Positions 34,502 to 43,087 of a stretch of 64,000 bases of DNA are shown here, piece by piece. This DNA comes from Mycolicibacterium sp. TUM20985 (GTDB lineage Bacteria; Actinomycetota; Actinomycetes; Mycobacteriales; Mycobacteriaceae): assembly GCF_030295745.1 (NCBI RefSeq), contig NZ_AP027291.1, positions 4,464,001 through 4,528,000 on the forward strand, in the 5' to 3' direction. Position numbers and translations under genes: made by a program. How positions within the stretch are numbered: the first letter of the stretch is position 1; each line of letters opens with the position of its first letter. The notes below the pieces were generated by a model that ran no database searches, was not told the DNA's origin, and was given only the letters and a program-made list of their open reading frames with translations.

Positions 34502-36007
34502 TCAGTCGGACCCGTGCCTGGACGCAGCGCGCTGGTCCGCCGCGGCGAACTCCTCGGTCGGCGGATCGGCCTTCGACGCAGCGGACTTCGACGCAGCCGA
34601 CTTCGGCGCAGCGGGTTTCGGCGCCGCCCGCTGCGGCGCGGGCTTGCCCGAGTTCAGCTGCCGACGGTGGCCGGGTTCGAACGTCGCGACGGTGCCGATG
34701 AGGATCGCGTTCGCACCCTCCAGCGTCTGCACCGCGCGACGCAGCGCGGCACTGGTGGTACGCCGGATGCGCGCGAGCAGCAGCGCGCCGTCCGAGAGCG
34801 ACGCGACGAGAGCGCCGTCGCTGTACTTGCCCAGCGGCGGCGTGTCGATGACGACGTAGTCGAAGGAGTCACCGAGTTCGTCGAGCAGTTCGGTGGCCCG
34901 GTCACTCGCCCAGAGTTCCCCGGGCCGCGACGGGGTGGGCCCGGCGGGTAGGAAGGACACCCGATGGTGTCCGACGGGCACCTCGATGATCGCCTCGACG
35001 ACGTTGGTCTCACCGGCGATCGTGGTGCTCAGGCCGCGCGCTGCGGCCGAATCCTGCATGGCAGGGCTGAGGGGCAGACGGTCCGCCAGGGACGAGCTGC
35101 GGAAGTCTCCGTCGACCAGGATGACGTTGCGCCCCGACTCGGCGAGGGTCGCCGCCAGATCCATGGCGAGCGTGGTGCGTCCCTCCCCGGCCGACGGGCT
35201 GGTGACGGCGATCACCTTGGGCGGATCGGGGTCGTCGGCGAGACGCGCAAACCGCAGATTAGTCCGAAGCTCGCGGAGGCGTTCGGCGTAGAGACCGCCC
35301 CGGTCGAGGTCGACGACGTCGGCCTTGGCGCGCGAGGGGTCGGCGGGCAGCCCCCCCATCAACGAGGAATCCGTGCTGGCGGCCACCGGCTCACGGCCTC
35401 GCACGCGGCGGTCGAGGGCGCCGATCAGAATCGCAGCGAGGATCCCGAGCAGGAGGCCAGCCGCAGCACCGAGGGCGACCTTGATGGGCATCGACATTCC
35501 GACGGGCTCGCTGGGGTAGTTCGCCTCGTCGACGACGACCGCGCCGGCCGCCGGGGTGCCACCCCGCCGGGAGGTCTCCAGCTCGCTCACCAGGCCGACG
35601 AGTTGATCGGTGACCGCGCCGGCGTAGGTCTGGGCGAGCGCCGGATCCGGGTCGGTCACGCTGACGCTCAGCAGCACGGTCTTTGGCGCGGCGACCGCGG
35701 TGATCTTGCTCTTGAGCTCGCCGGGGGTGATGGTCCCCTTCAGCTGGTCGACCGCGCGAGCAGCAACCTGTTCGCTCGTCGCCAGATTGGCGTAGGAGTT
35801 AGCCCGGTCAGTGGAGAAGAGGTTGTTCTGATAGGCCTCGGTGACGGTCGTCCCGTTCTGCGTTGCCACGAACAAGGTTGCTGTCGACTGATACTCCCGG
35901 GTGCCGAACTGCCACGTTGCCCAGCCGATGGCTCCGCCGACGACGGCGAGGATCACGATGACCCACCAGTACCTGCTGAATATTCGCAGGTATTCCTTGA
36001 TCTCCAA
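34502..36007 (-). CDS. Wzc-like chain-length protein with variant ATPase domain
   Basis: The 501-residue protein begins MEIKEYLRIFSRYWWVIVIL, a Wzz domain with membrane segments near residues 16-32 and 176-197. A cytoplasmic ATPase domain follows. Walker A reads SPSAGEGRTT near residue 274, with Arg in place of the invariant Lys. Walker A' reads ILVDGDFRSS and Walker B YVVIDTPP. The C-terminal tail is rich in Ala, Pro, Lys and Ser with near-repeats of AASK, and contains no tyrosine, unlike BY-kinases. ATP use and autophosphorylation are therefore doubtful. The start is a TTG preceded by GAGGAG. It heads the operon that runs to birA. Confidence 0.88.
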   Translation of the reverse strand: MEIKEYLRIFSRYWWVIVILAVVGGAIGWATWQFGTREYQSTATLFVATQNGTTVTEAYQNNLFSTDRANSYANLATSEQVAARAVDQLKGTITPGELKSKITAVAAPKTVLLSVSVTDPDPALAQTYAGAVTDQLVGLVSELETSRRGGTPAAGAVVVDEANYPSEPVGMSMPIKVALGAAAGLLLGILAAILIGALDRRVRGREPVAASTDSSLMGGLPADPSRAKADVVDLDRGGLYAERLRELRTNLRFARLADDPDPPKVIAVTSPSAGEGRTTLAMDLAATLAESGRNVILVDGDFRSSSLADRLPLSPAMQDSAAARGLSTTIAGETNVVEAIIEVPVGHHRVSFLPAGPTPSRPGELWASDRATELLDELGDSFDYVVIDTPPLGKYSDGALVASLSDGALLLARIRRTTSAALRRAVQTLEGANAILIGTVATFEPGHRRQLNSGKPAPQRAAPKPAAPKSAASKSAASKADPPTEEFAAADQRAASRHGSD

Positions 36008-36070
36008 CGTCGAACTCCTCGGTAATCGCCATCAACGTGGTCACAGGCTAGCCGCCGTGATCCGGACGGT

Positions 36071-36076
36071 TCTATA
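36071..36076 (-). promoter_or_regulatory. Possible -10 box in the Wzc/Wzy divergent region
   Basis: TATAGA on the minus strand lies about 63 bases before the TTG start of the Wzc-like gene. No good -35 box stands at the right distance, so this is a weak call. The whole divergent region is 117 bases (36008-36124). Confidence 0.3.
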
Positions 36077-36124
36077 GGACGCGGCCGGACCCGTGTGTTG
36101 AGCTTAGCTGGTCGACCTGAGACC

Positions 36125-37558
36125 ATGGTGCTCGTGAACCCCGGCCGGGAAACTTTCCGTAACGTCGCGATGTCCATCGCGATTGTTGCCATGACGTTGG
36201 CGACGGTGTGGCTGGCAATTTCATTCGGGAAGCTCGCGCTCTTCGGTGTAATCGGAATTCTCGGGTTGATCGTGGCCGCCTATGTCGGAATTCGCCACCC
36301 ATTGTGGTTCTTCTACGGCTTGGCGGCGGTCATGGCCGGTCTGCAATTCGGTCGCATTCCGGGCATAAGCCTTCCGATCTACCTGCCGCTGGAATTCGGC
36401 TGCCTGGTCGCGGCGTATTTCCATCCGCGCCTCGCGAGGTCGATGCACCCGCTGGAATTCGCGGTGCTGGCACTGGTGATCACGTCCGGCATCTCGGTGG
36501 TCGCGACGGGCGTGTCGCTCACGTCGGCCTCGCTGTTCATTCGGTGGGCGCTCCCCTCCCTGCTGTTGTTCGCGCTCGTCTCGCTGTCTTCTGAACACCT
36601 GGCGCGCTTCGGACGGATCTTCGCGTTCGTCTCGGCGCTGAACGCGGTGTACGGCATGTACGTCGTCGCCTTCGATCCGTTGAACAGTTCCTTGCGCTAC
36701 CTTCGCGTGTTCGGTTACTCGCCGGAGGCCACCGCGGCGCGCTTCGCGTTCGGCGCGGAGGGCGCCACGCAGTCCGTCCGGTTGGGCGGCACGTGGGTGG
36801 AACCCAATGGAGCTGCCCTCAACCTCGTACTCGCGCTTTCCCTGTCGGTCCTGCTGTTCGCCGGATGGCGACGGGTCCTCATTGCGGCCGTCCTCGCGGC
36901 GGGGCTGGCGCTGACTCTCAGCCGGGCGTCGATCTTCACCGTCGTCTTCGGTGTCCTTCTGGTTCTGGTGTTCCACCCGATGAAGGTGCGCAGCCGGGCG
37001 GCGATGATCGGGCTCATCGCGTTCGCCGCGGCCGCCGCCATGCTCGCCGAACCCGTGCGCCGCCGCATCATGACGTCGTTGAGCGGTGAGGACGCCGGTT
37101 CGATCGCCCGAGCCGATGCCCTGCGCGCCTTCCCCGGTCTGATGTCGGGCCACTGGGGTTTCGGCGCCGGCTGGGCGCGTCCCGAATTCATCGACCCGGC
37201 CTTCTCCTACGTATTCAATCTGCCGTCCAATGCGCCACTGACTGCTCTTTATCGCGGCGGCAGTCTGGTGCTGATCTCGTTCATGGCGGTGGTCGTGATT
37301 GGCTGTGTCGTGGCCTACCGCTCGCTGCGCTCGAATTCGACGCCCCGGGCGCTGTACTGCGGGATATTCATCGGCCTGTGCTTCGTACAGATGCAGCTGG
37401 ATCACAATGTGGCGGACCTACCGCAGAACGTGTTGCTGTATTCGATGTTCCTGGCCTTCGTCCTCTATTGCGAGCGAGCCAGGATCGCCGAGCGACGAGC
37501 CATCGGCGACGAAGCGGAATCCGCTCGAGTTCGCGAAGCGGTCACAGTCCGCACCTGA
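36125..37558 (+). CDS. O-antigen ligase/polymerase family (Wzy-like) membrane protein
   Basis: The 477-residue protein has about 11-12 membrane segments. It has a large loop with SVRLGGTWVEPNGAALNLVLALS and GHWGFGAGWARPEFID, which resembles the Wzy_C/WaaL family. These join preassembled repeat units on undecaprenyl or decaprenyl carriers. Placement beside Wzc-, Wzz- and Wzx-like genes favours polymerase over ligase. The ATG at 36125 was chosen; an ATG at 36095 is possible. It is the only forward-strand intact gene inside the island, divergent from the Wzc-like operon. Synonymous codons look less GC-biased at the 5' end than in backbone genes. Confidence 0.82.
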   Translation: MVLVNPGRETFRNVAMSIAIVAMTLATVWLAISFGKLALFGVIGILGLIVAAYVGIRHPLWFFYGLAAVMAGLQFGRIPGISLPIYLPLEFGCLVAAYFHPRLARSMHPLEFAVLALVITSGISVVATGVSLTSASLFIRWALPSLLLFALVSLSSEHLARFGRIFAFVSALNAVYGMYVVAFDPLNSSLRYLRVFGYSPEATAARFAFGAEGATQSVRLGGTWVEPNGAALNLVLALSLSVLLFAGWRRVLIAAVLAAGLALTLSRASIFTVVFGVLLVLVFHPMKVRSRAAMIGLIAFAAAAAMLAEPVRRRIMTSLSGEDAGSIARADALRAFPGLMSGHWGFGAGWARPEFIDPAFSYVFNLPSNAPLTALYRGGSLVLISFMAVVVIGCVVAYRSLRSNSTPRALYCGIFIGLCFVQMQLDHNVADLPQNVLLYSMFLAFVLYCERARIAERRAIGDEAESARVREAVTVRT

Positions 37559-37650
37559 TTGGCGGATGAGGTATTCGACGTTGCCAGTCCCGGCCGTCAC
37601 ACCCGAGAGTCGATGAACTCGCGCCAATTCCTCCGCCCATCGCGGCAGGG

Positions 37651-39141
37651 TCAGTAGGCGCCGGATCCGGTGGCGATCGTGCGCACGGTCTTCACCGCGA
37701 TCAGCAGGTCGTTGGCGATCGACCAATTCTCGACATACGAGAGGTCCAGCCGGACCGAGTCTTCCCACGTCAGGTCGGAGCGACCGCTGACCTGCCACAG
37801 GCCGGTGATGCCGGGCAGGACGAGCAGTCGGCGGCGCACCTGGTCGTTGTACGTGTCGACCTCGCGACGCAGCGGGGGCCGCGGCCCGACCACGCTCATG
37901 TCTCGGCGCAGGACGTTGAAGAACTGCGGCAGCTCGTCGATGCTGTACTTGCGCAGCAGGCGACCGACGTGGGTGATCCGCGGGTCTTCCTTGACCTTGA
38001 ACAGGACGCCACCGACGCTGTCGTTCACCTCTAGCATGGTGGTGACCTGCTGGTCGGCGCCGTCGACCATGGTGCGGAACTTGATCATCTGGAACGGCTC
38101 GCCTTCGCGGCCGATGCGCTCGGACTTGTAGAAGACGGGGCCCTTGCTGGTCAGCTTGATCGCGATGGCTGCGGCGATCATGACCGGGAGTGCGGTGACC
38201 AGCGCCGAGATCGCCATGAAGTAGTCGAAGGCCAGCTTCTGGATCTTCTTGGTGCCGCTGTACTGCGGCTTCTCGACGTGGATCAGGGGCAGACCGGCGA
38301 CCGGCCGCATGGTCAGGCGAGGGCCGGCAACGTCGACGACACCCGGGGTGACCACCAGGTCGACGCCCAGTCGGTGCAGATCCCAGGAAAGCTCCCGCAC
38401 ACCCTCGGGACCGAGGTGATCGGTGGTGGTCAGCGCGACGGTGTCGGTGTTCGTCTTGAGGATGGCGTCGTGCACCTTGCCCTCGTCACCGAGCACGGGA
38501 AGCGTGCCGACGCCGGGAATCTCGATGGTTCCTCCGGAGCTACGTCCGGTCAGGCATACGCCGACGACCGAGTACCCGTAGCCCCAGCCGCGGCTGAGCG
38601 ACTGGACGAGGCTGCGGACCGCCCTGGCATCGCCCACGGCAAGTACCGTGACGACGCACCGGCCACGCTTGCGTTGCCGCGAGAGGTAGAGACGGCACAG
38701 ATTGCGCCCCGTGAGCAACCCGGCCAGACCCAGGGGAAAGGCCACGGCGAGGTATCCGCGAGCAAATTCCGGGCGGAAGATCATGAGGACGACGGCTACG
38801 ACTCCGATGGTTGCCAGGGTGGCTGACATCACCCGCCGGTACTCCTCGACTCCGGCGCCGACGATGCGGGGGGAACGGGTGCGGTAGGCGGCAAGCAGGG
38901 AGAGCCAGATGACGGCGATCAACACCGACAGAATCCGGAAGTACACCGAGGCGGGATCGGTTGCGGTAACTGGACGTCCGAGCTTCACGGTCTGTGCCGC
39001 GACCAGCGCCAACGTCACCACGATGACGTCGGAGAGAACCAAGGCCTGGACGTACCGCCGCTGCCACTTGGGGCCGCTCCCGGGGTGCACGGCCTTGGTG
39101 GGTGCCCGCGTGAGCCCGACGACCTCTTGTGTCACCGCCAC
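37651..39141 (-). CDS. Exopolysaccharide initiating sugar-phosphate transferase (WbaP-like)
   Basis: The 496-residue polyprenyl-phosphate glycosylphosphotransferase places the first sugar on the lipid carrier. It has about four N-terminal membrane segments, a nucleotide-binding-like middle region, then a hydrophobic segment near residue 310. The catalytic domain shows VFYKSERIGREGEPFQMIKF, DELPQFFNVLRRDMSVVGPR and LPGITGLWQVSGRSDLTWED. The GTG at 39141 is preferred because AGAGGTGGG stands at ribosome-site distance; the frame also opens at 39207. It is transcribed alone, 114 bases after the YdcF gene. Its presence is the best single sign that the island makes a Wzx/Wzy-type polymer. Confidence 0.93.
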   Translation of the reverse strand: MAVTQEVVGLTRAPTKAVHPGSGPKWQRRYVQALVLSDVIVVTLALVAAQTVKLGRPVTATDPASVYFRILSVLIAVIWLSLLAAYRTRSPRIVGAGVEEYRRVMSATLATIGVVAVVLMIFRPEFARGYLAVAFPLGLAGLLTGRNLCRLYLSRQRKRGRCVVTVLAVGDARAVRSLVQSLSRGWGYGYSVVGVCLTGRSSGGTIEIPGVGTLPVLGDEGKVHDAILKTNTDTVALTTTDHLGPEGVRELSWDLHRLGVDLVVTPGVVDVAGPRLTMRPVAGLPLIHVEKPQYSGTKKIQKLAFDYFMAISALVTALPVMIAAAIAIKLTSKGPVFYKSERIGREGEPFQMIKFRTMVDGADQQVTTMLEVNDSVGGVLFKVKEDPRITHVGRLLRKYSIDELPQFFNVLRRDMSVVGPRPPLRREVDTYNDQVRRRLLVLPGITGLWQVSGRSDLTWEDSVRLDLSYVENWSIANDLLIAVKTVRTIATGSGAY

Positions 39142-39255
39142 GTCGTCCCACCTCTTCTGTTTGCTGACAGTTACTTTCGTTAACGAGCCCCCCGGCTCGG
39201 CTTTCACTATCTCACCGTTTGCCAGCCGGCGCTACAAATATGGTGAATGTCCAGC

Positions 39256-39831
39256 TCAAGGACATTCGCCCTGTACGACGGCTTTCGCGAGTCCGGCCCA
39301 TTGGTAAGTGAAGACGAACTCCCATCCCAGGAGCGAATAGCGATAGCGCCGCGGGACATCGGTCATGATTACCGCGTCCGGCCGGCCCGAGAAACACTGC
39401 CGGAAGACCAGTCGAGCCCGTGGCAAGTGATAACGCCAGCTGACGACGATGATCCTCTCCCACGACCGTCCGGCCGCCAGGCTCCGCATCATGGCGGCCT
39501 CGCCGCGGGTGGTCAACGGGTCGGGTCGCAGACACATGACCTCCACGTCGCCGCCCGCGCGGCACACGCGCCTCATCACGGGGTCCCCATCCCAGTACGG
39601 ATCGGACAGCACCACCGTGGGCGCCCAGCCCTCGCGCGCGAGGTGGAGGCCGTAGTCCTCGCGGCCGTCGTGCTCACCGCCGAGCACGATGATGGCGTCG
39701 GCACGTTGCAACGGGTCGACCTTGGCGTTGGCGAATACGTAGTACCCGCTGACGCCGACGTCCACGAGCACGATGACCACGATGAGAACGACTGCTTCGA
39801 GCACCGCCAGGATTCGTCTACTCGGACGCAT
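39256..39831 (-). CDS. YdcF/DUF218 family membrane-anchored protein
   Basis: The 191-residue protein has one N-terminal membrane segment (LAVLEAVVLIVVIVLVDVGV). A DUF218 domain follows, with ADAIIVLGGEHDGREDYGL, PLTTRGEAAMMRSLA and IIVVSWRYHLPRARLVF. These are the family motifs with a conserved Glu and a late His. Members such as SanA and ElyC act in envelope integrity and lipid-carrier metabolism, but the chemistry is unsettled. The ATG at 39831 overlaps the esterase gene by 14 bases. It is the last gene of the coupled operon that begins at 44355. Confidence 0.85.
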   Translation of the reverse strand: MRPSRRILAVLEAVVLIVVIVLVDVGVSGYYVFANAKVDPLQRADAIIVLGGEHDGREDYGLHLAREGWAPTVVLSDPYWDGDPVMRRVCRAGGDVEVMCLRPDPLTTRGEAAMMRSLAAGRSWERIIVVSWRYHLPRARLVFRQCFSGRPDAVIMTDVPRRYRYSLLGWEFVFTYQWAGLAKAVVQGECP

Positions 39832-40702
39832 ACTCCGCCAGATCGTCGGGGCACATCTCGCGGTACCGGGCCCACATCGCCCGTCCCATCGCACGCTGGC
39901 CAATGGCGTTGTAGTGCCGATCGAGTCCGCCATTGATGCAATCCCGCTCACCCGTCACGAATTGCGTGCGGTGTCTCCGATTGGGCGTATCCGCATGAAT
40001 GGCATCGATCACCGAATAGTCCTTGCGGCTCAGCTCCATCTCCTCGGGCACCATTTGTCCGAGGAGAAATGGAACGTCGTTTCCATAGCGCCGCCGGAGA
40101 TCGTCGATGACGAAATCGAGCTTTTCTCGATAAAGCGCCCCCGACGTCAGTGGAACGTCACTTTCGCCCTGATGCCACAGCACGGCGGCGACCGTGCTCC
40201 CCGGCGAGCGATTGAGCGCGGCGTCGATCGCGTTCACGGCGTTGACGTAGAGGTTGACCCTGGTCAGGGAGTCCCCGGGGTCCCACGTGTACCCGTTCTT
40301 GGGGGCGAACGCCGTGTCACCGCGCGCACCGGGAATCAGCAGCACATGGCGGCCCGTGGCGTCGGCGAGCAATTTGCCGAAGGTCAGTCCGAACCCCACG
40401 CCATAGCCGGGGATCTCGTGCCGCAGCGGCTCTTCGGCCAGGATAACCGTGGCCTTGCTGGGACCGCTCATGGCGAACTGGTGCACCCGCCGATCGGGGC
40501 GATCCTCACCGTCGCGATCCAGGCCGACGCCCATGCCGAAGGCATTCGACTGGCCCAGGATGGGCACCACCAGATACGGCGATTTCGGCGCCGTCACGGC
40601 CGTACCCGACGGCGCCAGCCTGCGCTTCAGCACGGCCTTGGCCTCGAACGCCACCCGCCGCCAGCGGGGAACGTCACCGTCGGGGTTCTTAAGGGCACTC
40701 AT
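39818..40702 (-). CDS. SASA-type (sialate O-acetylesterase-like) carbohydrate esterase
   Basis: The 294-residue protein carries SGNH esterase blocks: VVPILGQSNAFGMG near residue 37 with the nucleophile Ser, IPGARGDTAF with the oxyanion Gly, and VLWHQGESDVPLT near residue 172 with the catalytic WHQGESD. A late block, GGLDRHYNAIGQRAMG, provides Asp and His. This matches the SASA domain used to remove acetyl groups from polysaccharides. No clear signal peptide is visible, so it may act in the cytoplasm or need another exit. Its ATG lies inside paralog D (14-base overlap). It probably trims or edits acylation of the island polymer. Confidence 0.87.
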   Translation of the reverse strand: MSALKNPDGDVPRWRRVAFEAKAVLKRRLAPSGTAVTAPKSPYLVVPILGQSNAFGMGVGLDRDGEDRPDRRVHQFAMSGPSKATVILAEEPLRHEIPGYGVGFGLTFGKLLADATGRHVLLIPGARGDTAFAPKNGYTWDPGDSLTRVNLYVNAVNAIDAALNRSPGSTVAAVLWHQGESDVPLTSGALYREKLDFVIDDLRRRYGNDVPFLLGQMVPEEMELSRKDYSVIDAIHADTPNRRHRTQFVTGERDCINGGLDRHYNAIGQRAMGRAMWARYREMCPDDLAEYASE

Positions 40703-41930
40703 TGGCCGCCGGCTTGCCCGCGAATCGATCGGAGATCCACGCGAGTTGGTAGGCGACCTCGACGTCTCCGTGCCCCTTGTCAGGTTGCAGGTCCCATTCG
40801 ACGTTCCCGCCGAGTGCGCACGCCCGGGCGATCGCGTCGGTCGTCCACGTCGCATCGATGTAGGTGTCCGCGCCGCCGTAGGCCACCGACAGCGGCGCGG
40901 ACAGCCGCCGCTGGGGCAGCGCCCACCTGGCCACCAATGCACGCAACCGGTCGGCGGCAACGGGTGACTCGGGGCGAATGTCGTCAGCGGTCACCTGCGT
41001 GAGCGCATCGTCCCTGAGGTGGGCGTCGTTGCCTGCGCAGGACAGCGTCACGTCCCAGTAGCGCGCGGCGGCCCCGCGACGGTAGTCATCGCGGTCGAGG
41101 TCGGGGTGGAGGCGGGCCAACGACTCGACGATCGCGAGGAACGCCGGCCGCTGATCATCGGTGAGCGTGCGAGCCTGCGCCTTGTCGACGATCCGGGTGA
41201 CATCGGCCGCGGGCGAATCTGCCACCGCCCCAACGAGTTCCAACTCCGGGCTATACGTCGCAGCTTGCTCGTCGGCTGCCCATGAGGCACCGCCACCCTG
41301 TGATCCACCGAGCGCGAGCCACCGCGTCGACGTGTTGCCGAACGTGTGCCGCAGCGCCCTGACGGCGTCGATCATGTTCAGCCCGGCGGTCTTGGCGTCG
41401 GTATAGGGATGGACGCCCGGCTGGCCCAGCCCCTGATAGTCCGCCAGCGCCACCGCGTAGCCCAGCTTGACCAACGCGAACATCGGCCCGGTGAGGCCCA
41501 GCAGCGAGTCGGAGACCGAAGGCCCGCATTCCTCGTCGATACCGGTCGTGCCGTGACCGAAGGAGATGATCGGCCAGCCGCCGGGTGGGGGTTGGCCGAC
41601 GGGTGTGAAGACGGCACCGGACACCACCGTCTCCTTGCCGGTGTCACCGTTGGTCGATCGGTACACCACGCGCGCCGACTGCAGTTGCCGACCGGGGACC
41701 CTCGCCTGAATGGCCGGCATCGTCGTCGCGCTGACCAGTGTCCCCGGGCCCGTGCCGCCGAGATCAGCCGTTTCGATCGGCACGGGGGCCTCGGGCGGCG
41801 GGTCACCGCGGAAGACCTCGACCATCCGATGCGCCACCCGCGCCCCCAGCGGAAGGGTCACCGCCACGGCTGCCCCGCCCACCAGCACCACCACGGCGAT
41901 CACCGCCGCCAGCCAGGGCTTGTGCCTCAT
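40689..41930 (-). CDS. Secretory lipase-family (LIP) hydrolase, paralog D
   Basis: The 413-residue protein starts MRHKPWLAAVIAVVVLVGGA, a signal anchor without a lipobox cysteine. The LIP domain has IISFGHGTTGIDEEC, ALGGSQGGGASW with the nucleophile Ser, YGGADTYIDATW and QPDKGHGDVEVA with the His. All triad residues are present. Motif wording is closest to paralog B. Its ATG overlaps the stop of the acyltransferase gene (ATGA). A continuous frame goes on to 42293, but that part is a shadow of the acyltransferase gene. Probably cleaves an ester at the cell surface; substrate unknown. Confidence 0.87.
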   Translation of the reverse strand: MRHKPWLAAVIAVVVLVGGAAVAVTLPLGARVAHRMVEVFRGDPPPEAPVPIETADLGGTGPGTLVSATTMPAIQARVPGRQLQSARVVYRSTNGDTGKETVVSGAVFTPVGQPPPGGWPIISFGHGTTGIDEECGPSVSDSLLGLTGPMFALVKLGYAVALADYQGLGQPGVHPYTDAKTAGLNMIDAVRALRHTFGNTSTRWLALGGSQGGGASWAADEQAATYSPELELVGAVADSPAADVTRIVDKAQARTLTDDQRPAFLAIVESLARLHPDLDRDDYRRGAAARYWDVTLSCAGNDAHLRDDALTQVTADDIRPESPVAADRLRALVARWALPQRRLSAPLSVAYGGADTYIDATWTTDAIARACALGGNVEWDLQPDKGHGDVEVAYQLAWISDRFAGKPAANECP

Positions 41931-43087
41931 GCCCAGCGACGCCGGTATCTCCGCGCCATGTTCATGGCTGGCTGCTCGATGAGGTAATAGGTGGCCGTGG
42001 ACACCAGCATGGTGGCCGCGAGCACGACGGCGACGTTGTACGACATCCCCAGCAGCGTATCGCCGGCGAGCACGCCCCACCTGCCCAGCACGAGCATCAC
42101 GGGGAAGTGCCAGAGGTAGATCGACAGCGACAGCTTGCCGACGTGGAGCACGGGCGCGACATCGAGCCACCGGGCGATCGCCGAATCCTGCCCGCGCGCC
42201 AGCGGAGCGACGATGACGAGGATCAGCAGCGCGCAGATCACCCCGAGGGCGCTGCTGCCGTACGGGGAACGCGTCGCCATCAGCAGCGCGCACAGCATCA
42301 TCACGGGCAGCAGCGCGACCGCGCCGAGGAGCCGAACCCGCCTACTGAGGGCCTCTCCGATGAGCCGGTTCTCGATCGCCACGACGAGGACGGCGGCCAG
42401 CATTCCGGCCGCGAAGTTATCCGCATTGGTCAGCAAACTGCGCGAGAAGACCGCGGCCCAGTGGTCGCCCCATTCCAGCAGCGTCGGGTCGGTGACGCCG
42501 GTCGCCGCGTTCACCATGGGGATGAACCCGCGGCCGATTAGAGCAACTGCCGCGAGCGCGGAGGCGCCGATGACCGCGATGCGCAGTGGTCGGATGTCGG
42601 TGCGTCGTCTCATCAGGAACAGTGCCATGGCGAGCAACGGCAACACGGCGTAGAACGCATATTCCAGCGTCAACGACCACGATGGGTTCAGACCGGTCTG
42701 GATGTACTGCGGGAGGTAGGTCTGGACCAGGGTCAGATTGGCCAGCAGCTGTCGCCAGTCCGTGATCATCCCGGTGCCGTCCTCCGTCCCGAGCGGCTGG
42801 TGCACCGGGTTGTCGACGTAGGCGGCCTGCAGGACGAAGTTGACCAGAAGGAAGATGACGAGGTAGCCGGGGAGGATGCGCGCGACACGGTGGAGGACGA
42901 AGTTCTTGGTGCTGGGCATGGTTTCCGTCGACCGCTCCCCGGCCAACGCCCGTACGTAAGGCAGGAACAGCAGGAAGCCGCTGAGCACGTAGAAGAAGAT
43001 CAGCGACAGACCCACCAGACCGATCTCGGTCGACGCCGCCGTCTTGGGCGAGCTGTGCCCGGTGACGTGGGCGACGACCACGCTCAC
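41927..43087 (-). CDS. Acyltransferase-3 family membrane protein, short N-terminus
   Basis: The 386-residue protein has about ten membrane segments and acyltransferase-3 landmarks: FFYVLSGFLLFLPYV, WSLTLEYAFYAVLPLL, SLSIYLWHFPVMLV and YYLIEQPAM. It begins SVVVAHVTGHSS, so the usual first segment with the R-x-D-G-L-R motif is missing; only its end (VVVAHV) remains. The codon just before the GTG at 43087 is an in-frame TGA, so no longer start is possible without a frameshift. It overlaps the paralog E stop (GTGA). It probably O-acylates a glycan, but activity may be reduced or need a partner. Confidence 0.82.
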   Translation of the reverse strand: MSVVVAHVTGHSSPKTAASTEIGLVGLSLIFFYVLSGFLLFLPYVRALAGERSTETMPSTKNFVLHRVARILPGYLVIFLLVNFVLQAAYVDNPVHQPLGTEDGTGMITDWRQLLANLTLVQTYLPQYIQTGLNPSWSLTLEYAFYAVLPLLAMALFLMRRRTDIRPLRIAVIGASALAAVALIGRGFIPMVNAATGVTDPTLLEWGDHWAAVFSRSLLTNADNFAAGMLAAVLVVAIENRLIGEALSRRVRLLGAVALLPVMMLCALLMATRSPYGSSALGVICALLILVIVAPLARGQDSAIARWLDVAPVLHVGKLSLSIYLWHFPVMLVLGRWGVLAGDTLLGMSYNVAVVLAATMLVSTATYYLIEQPAMNMARRYRRRWA

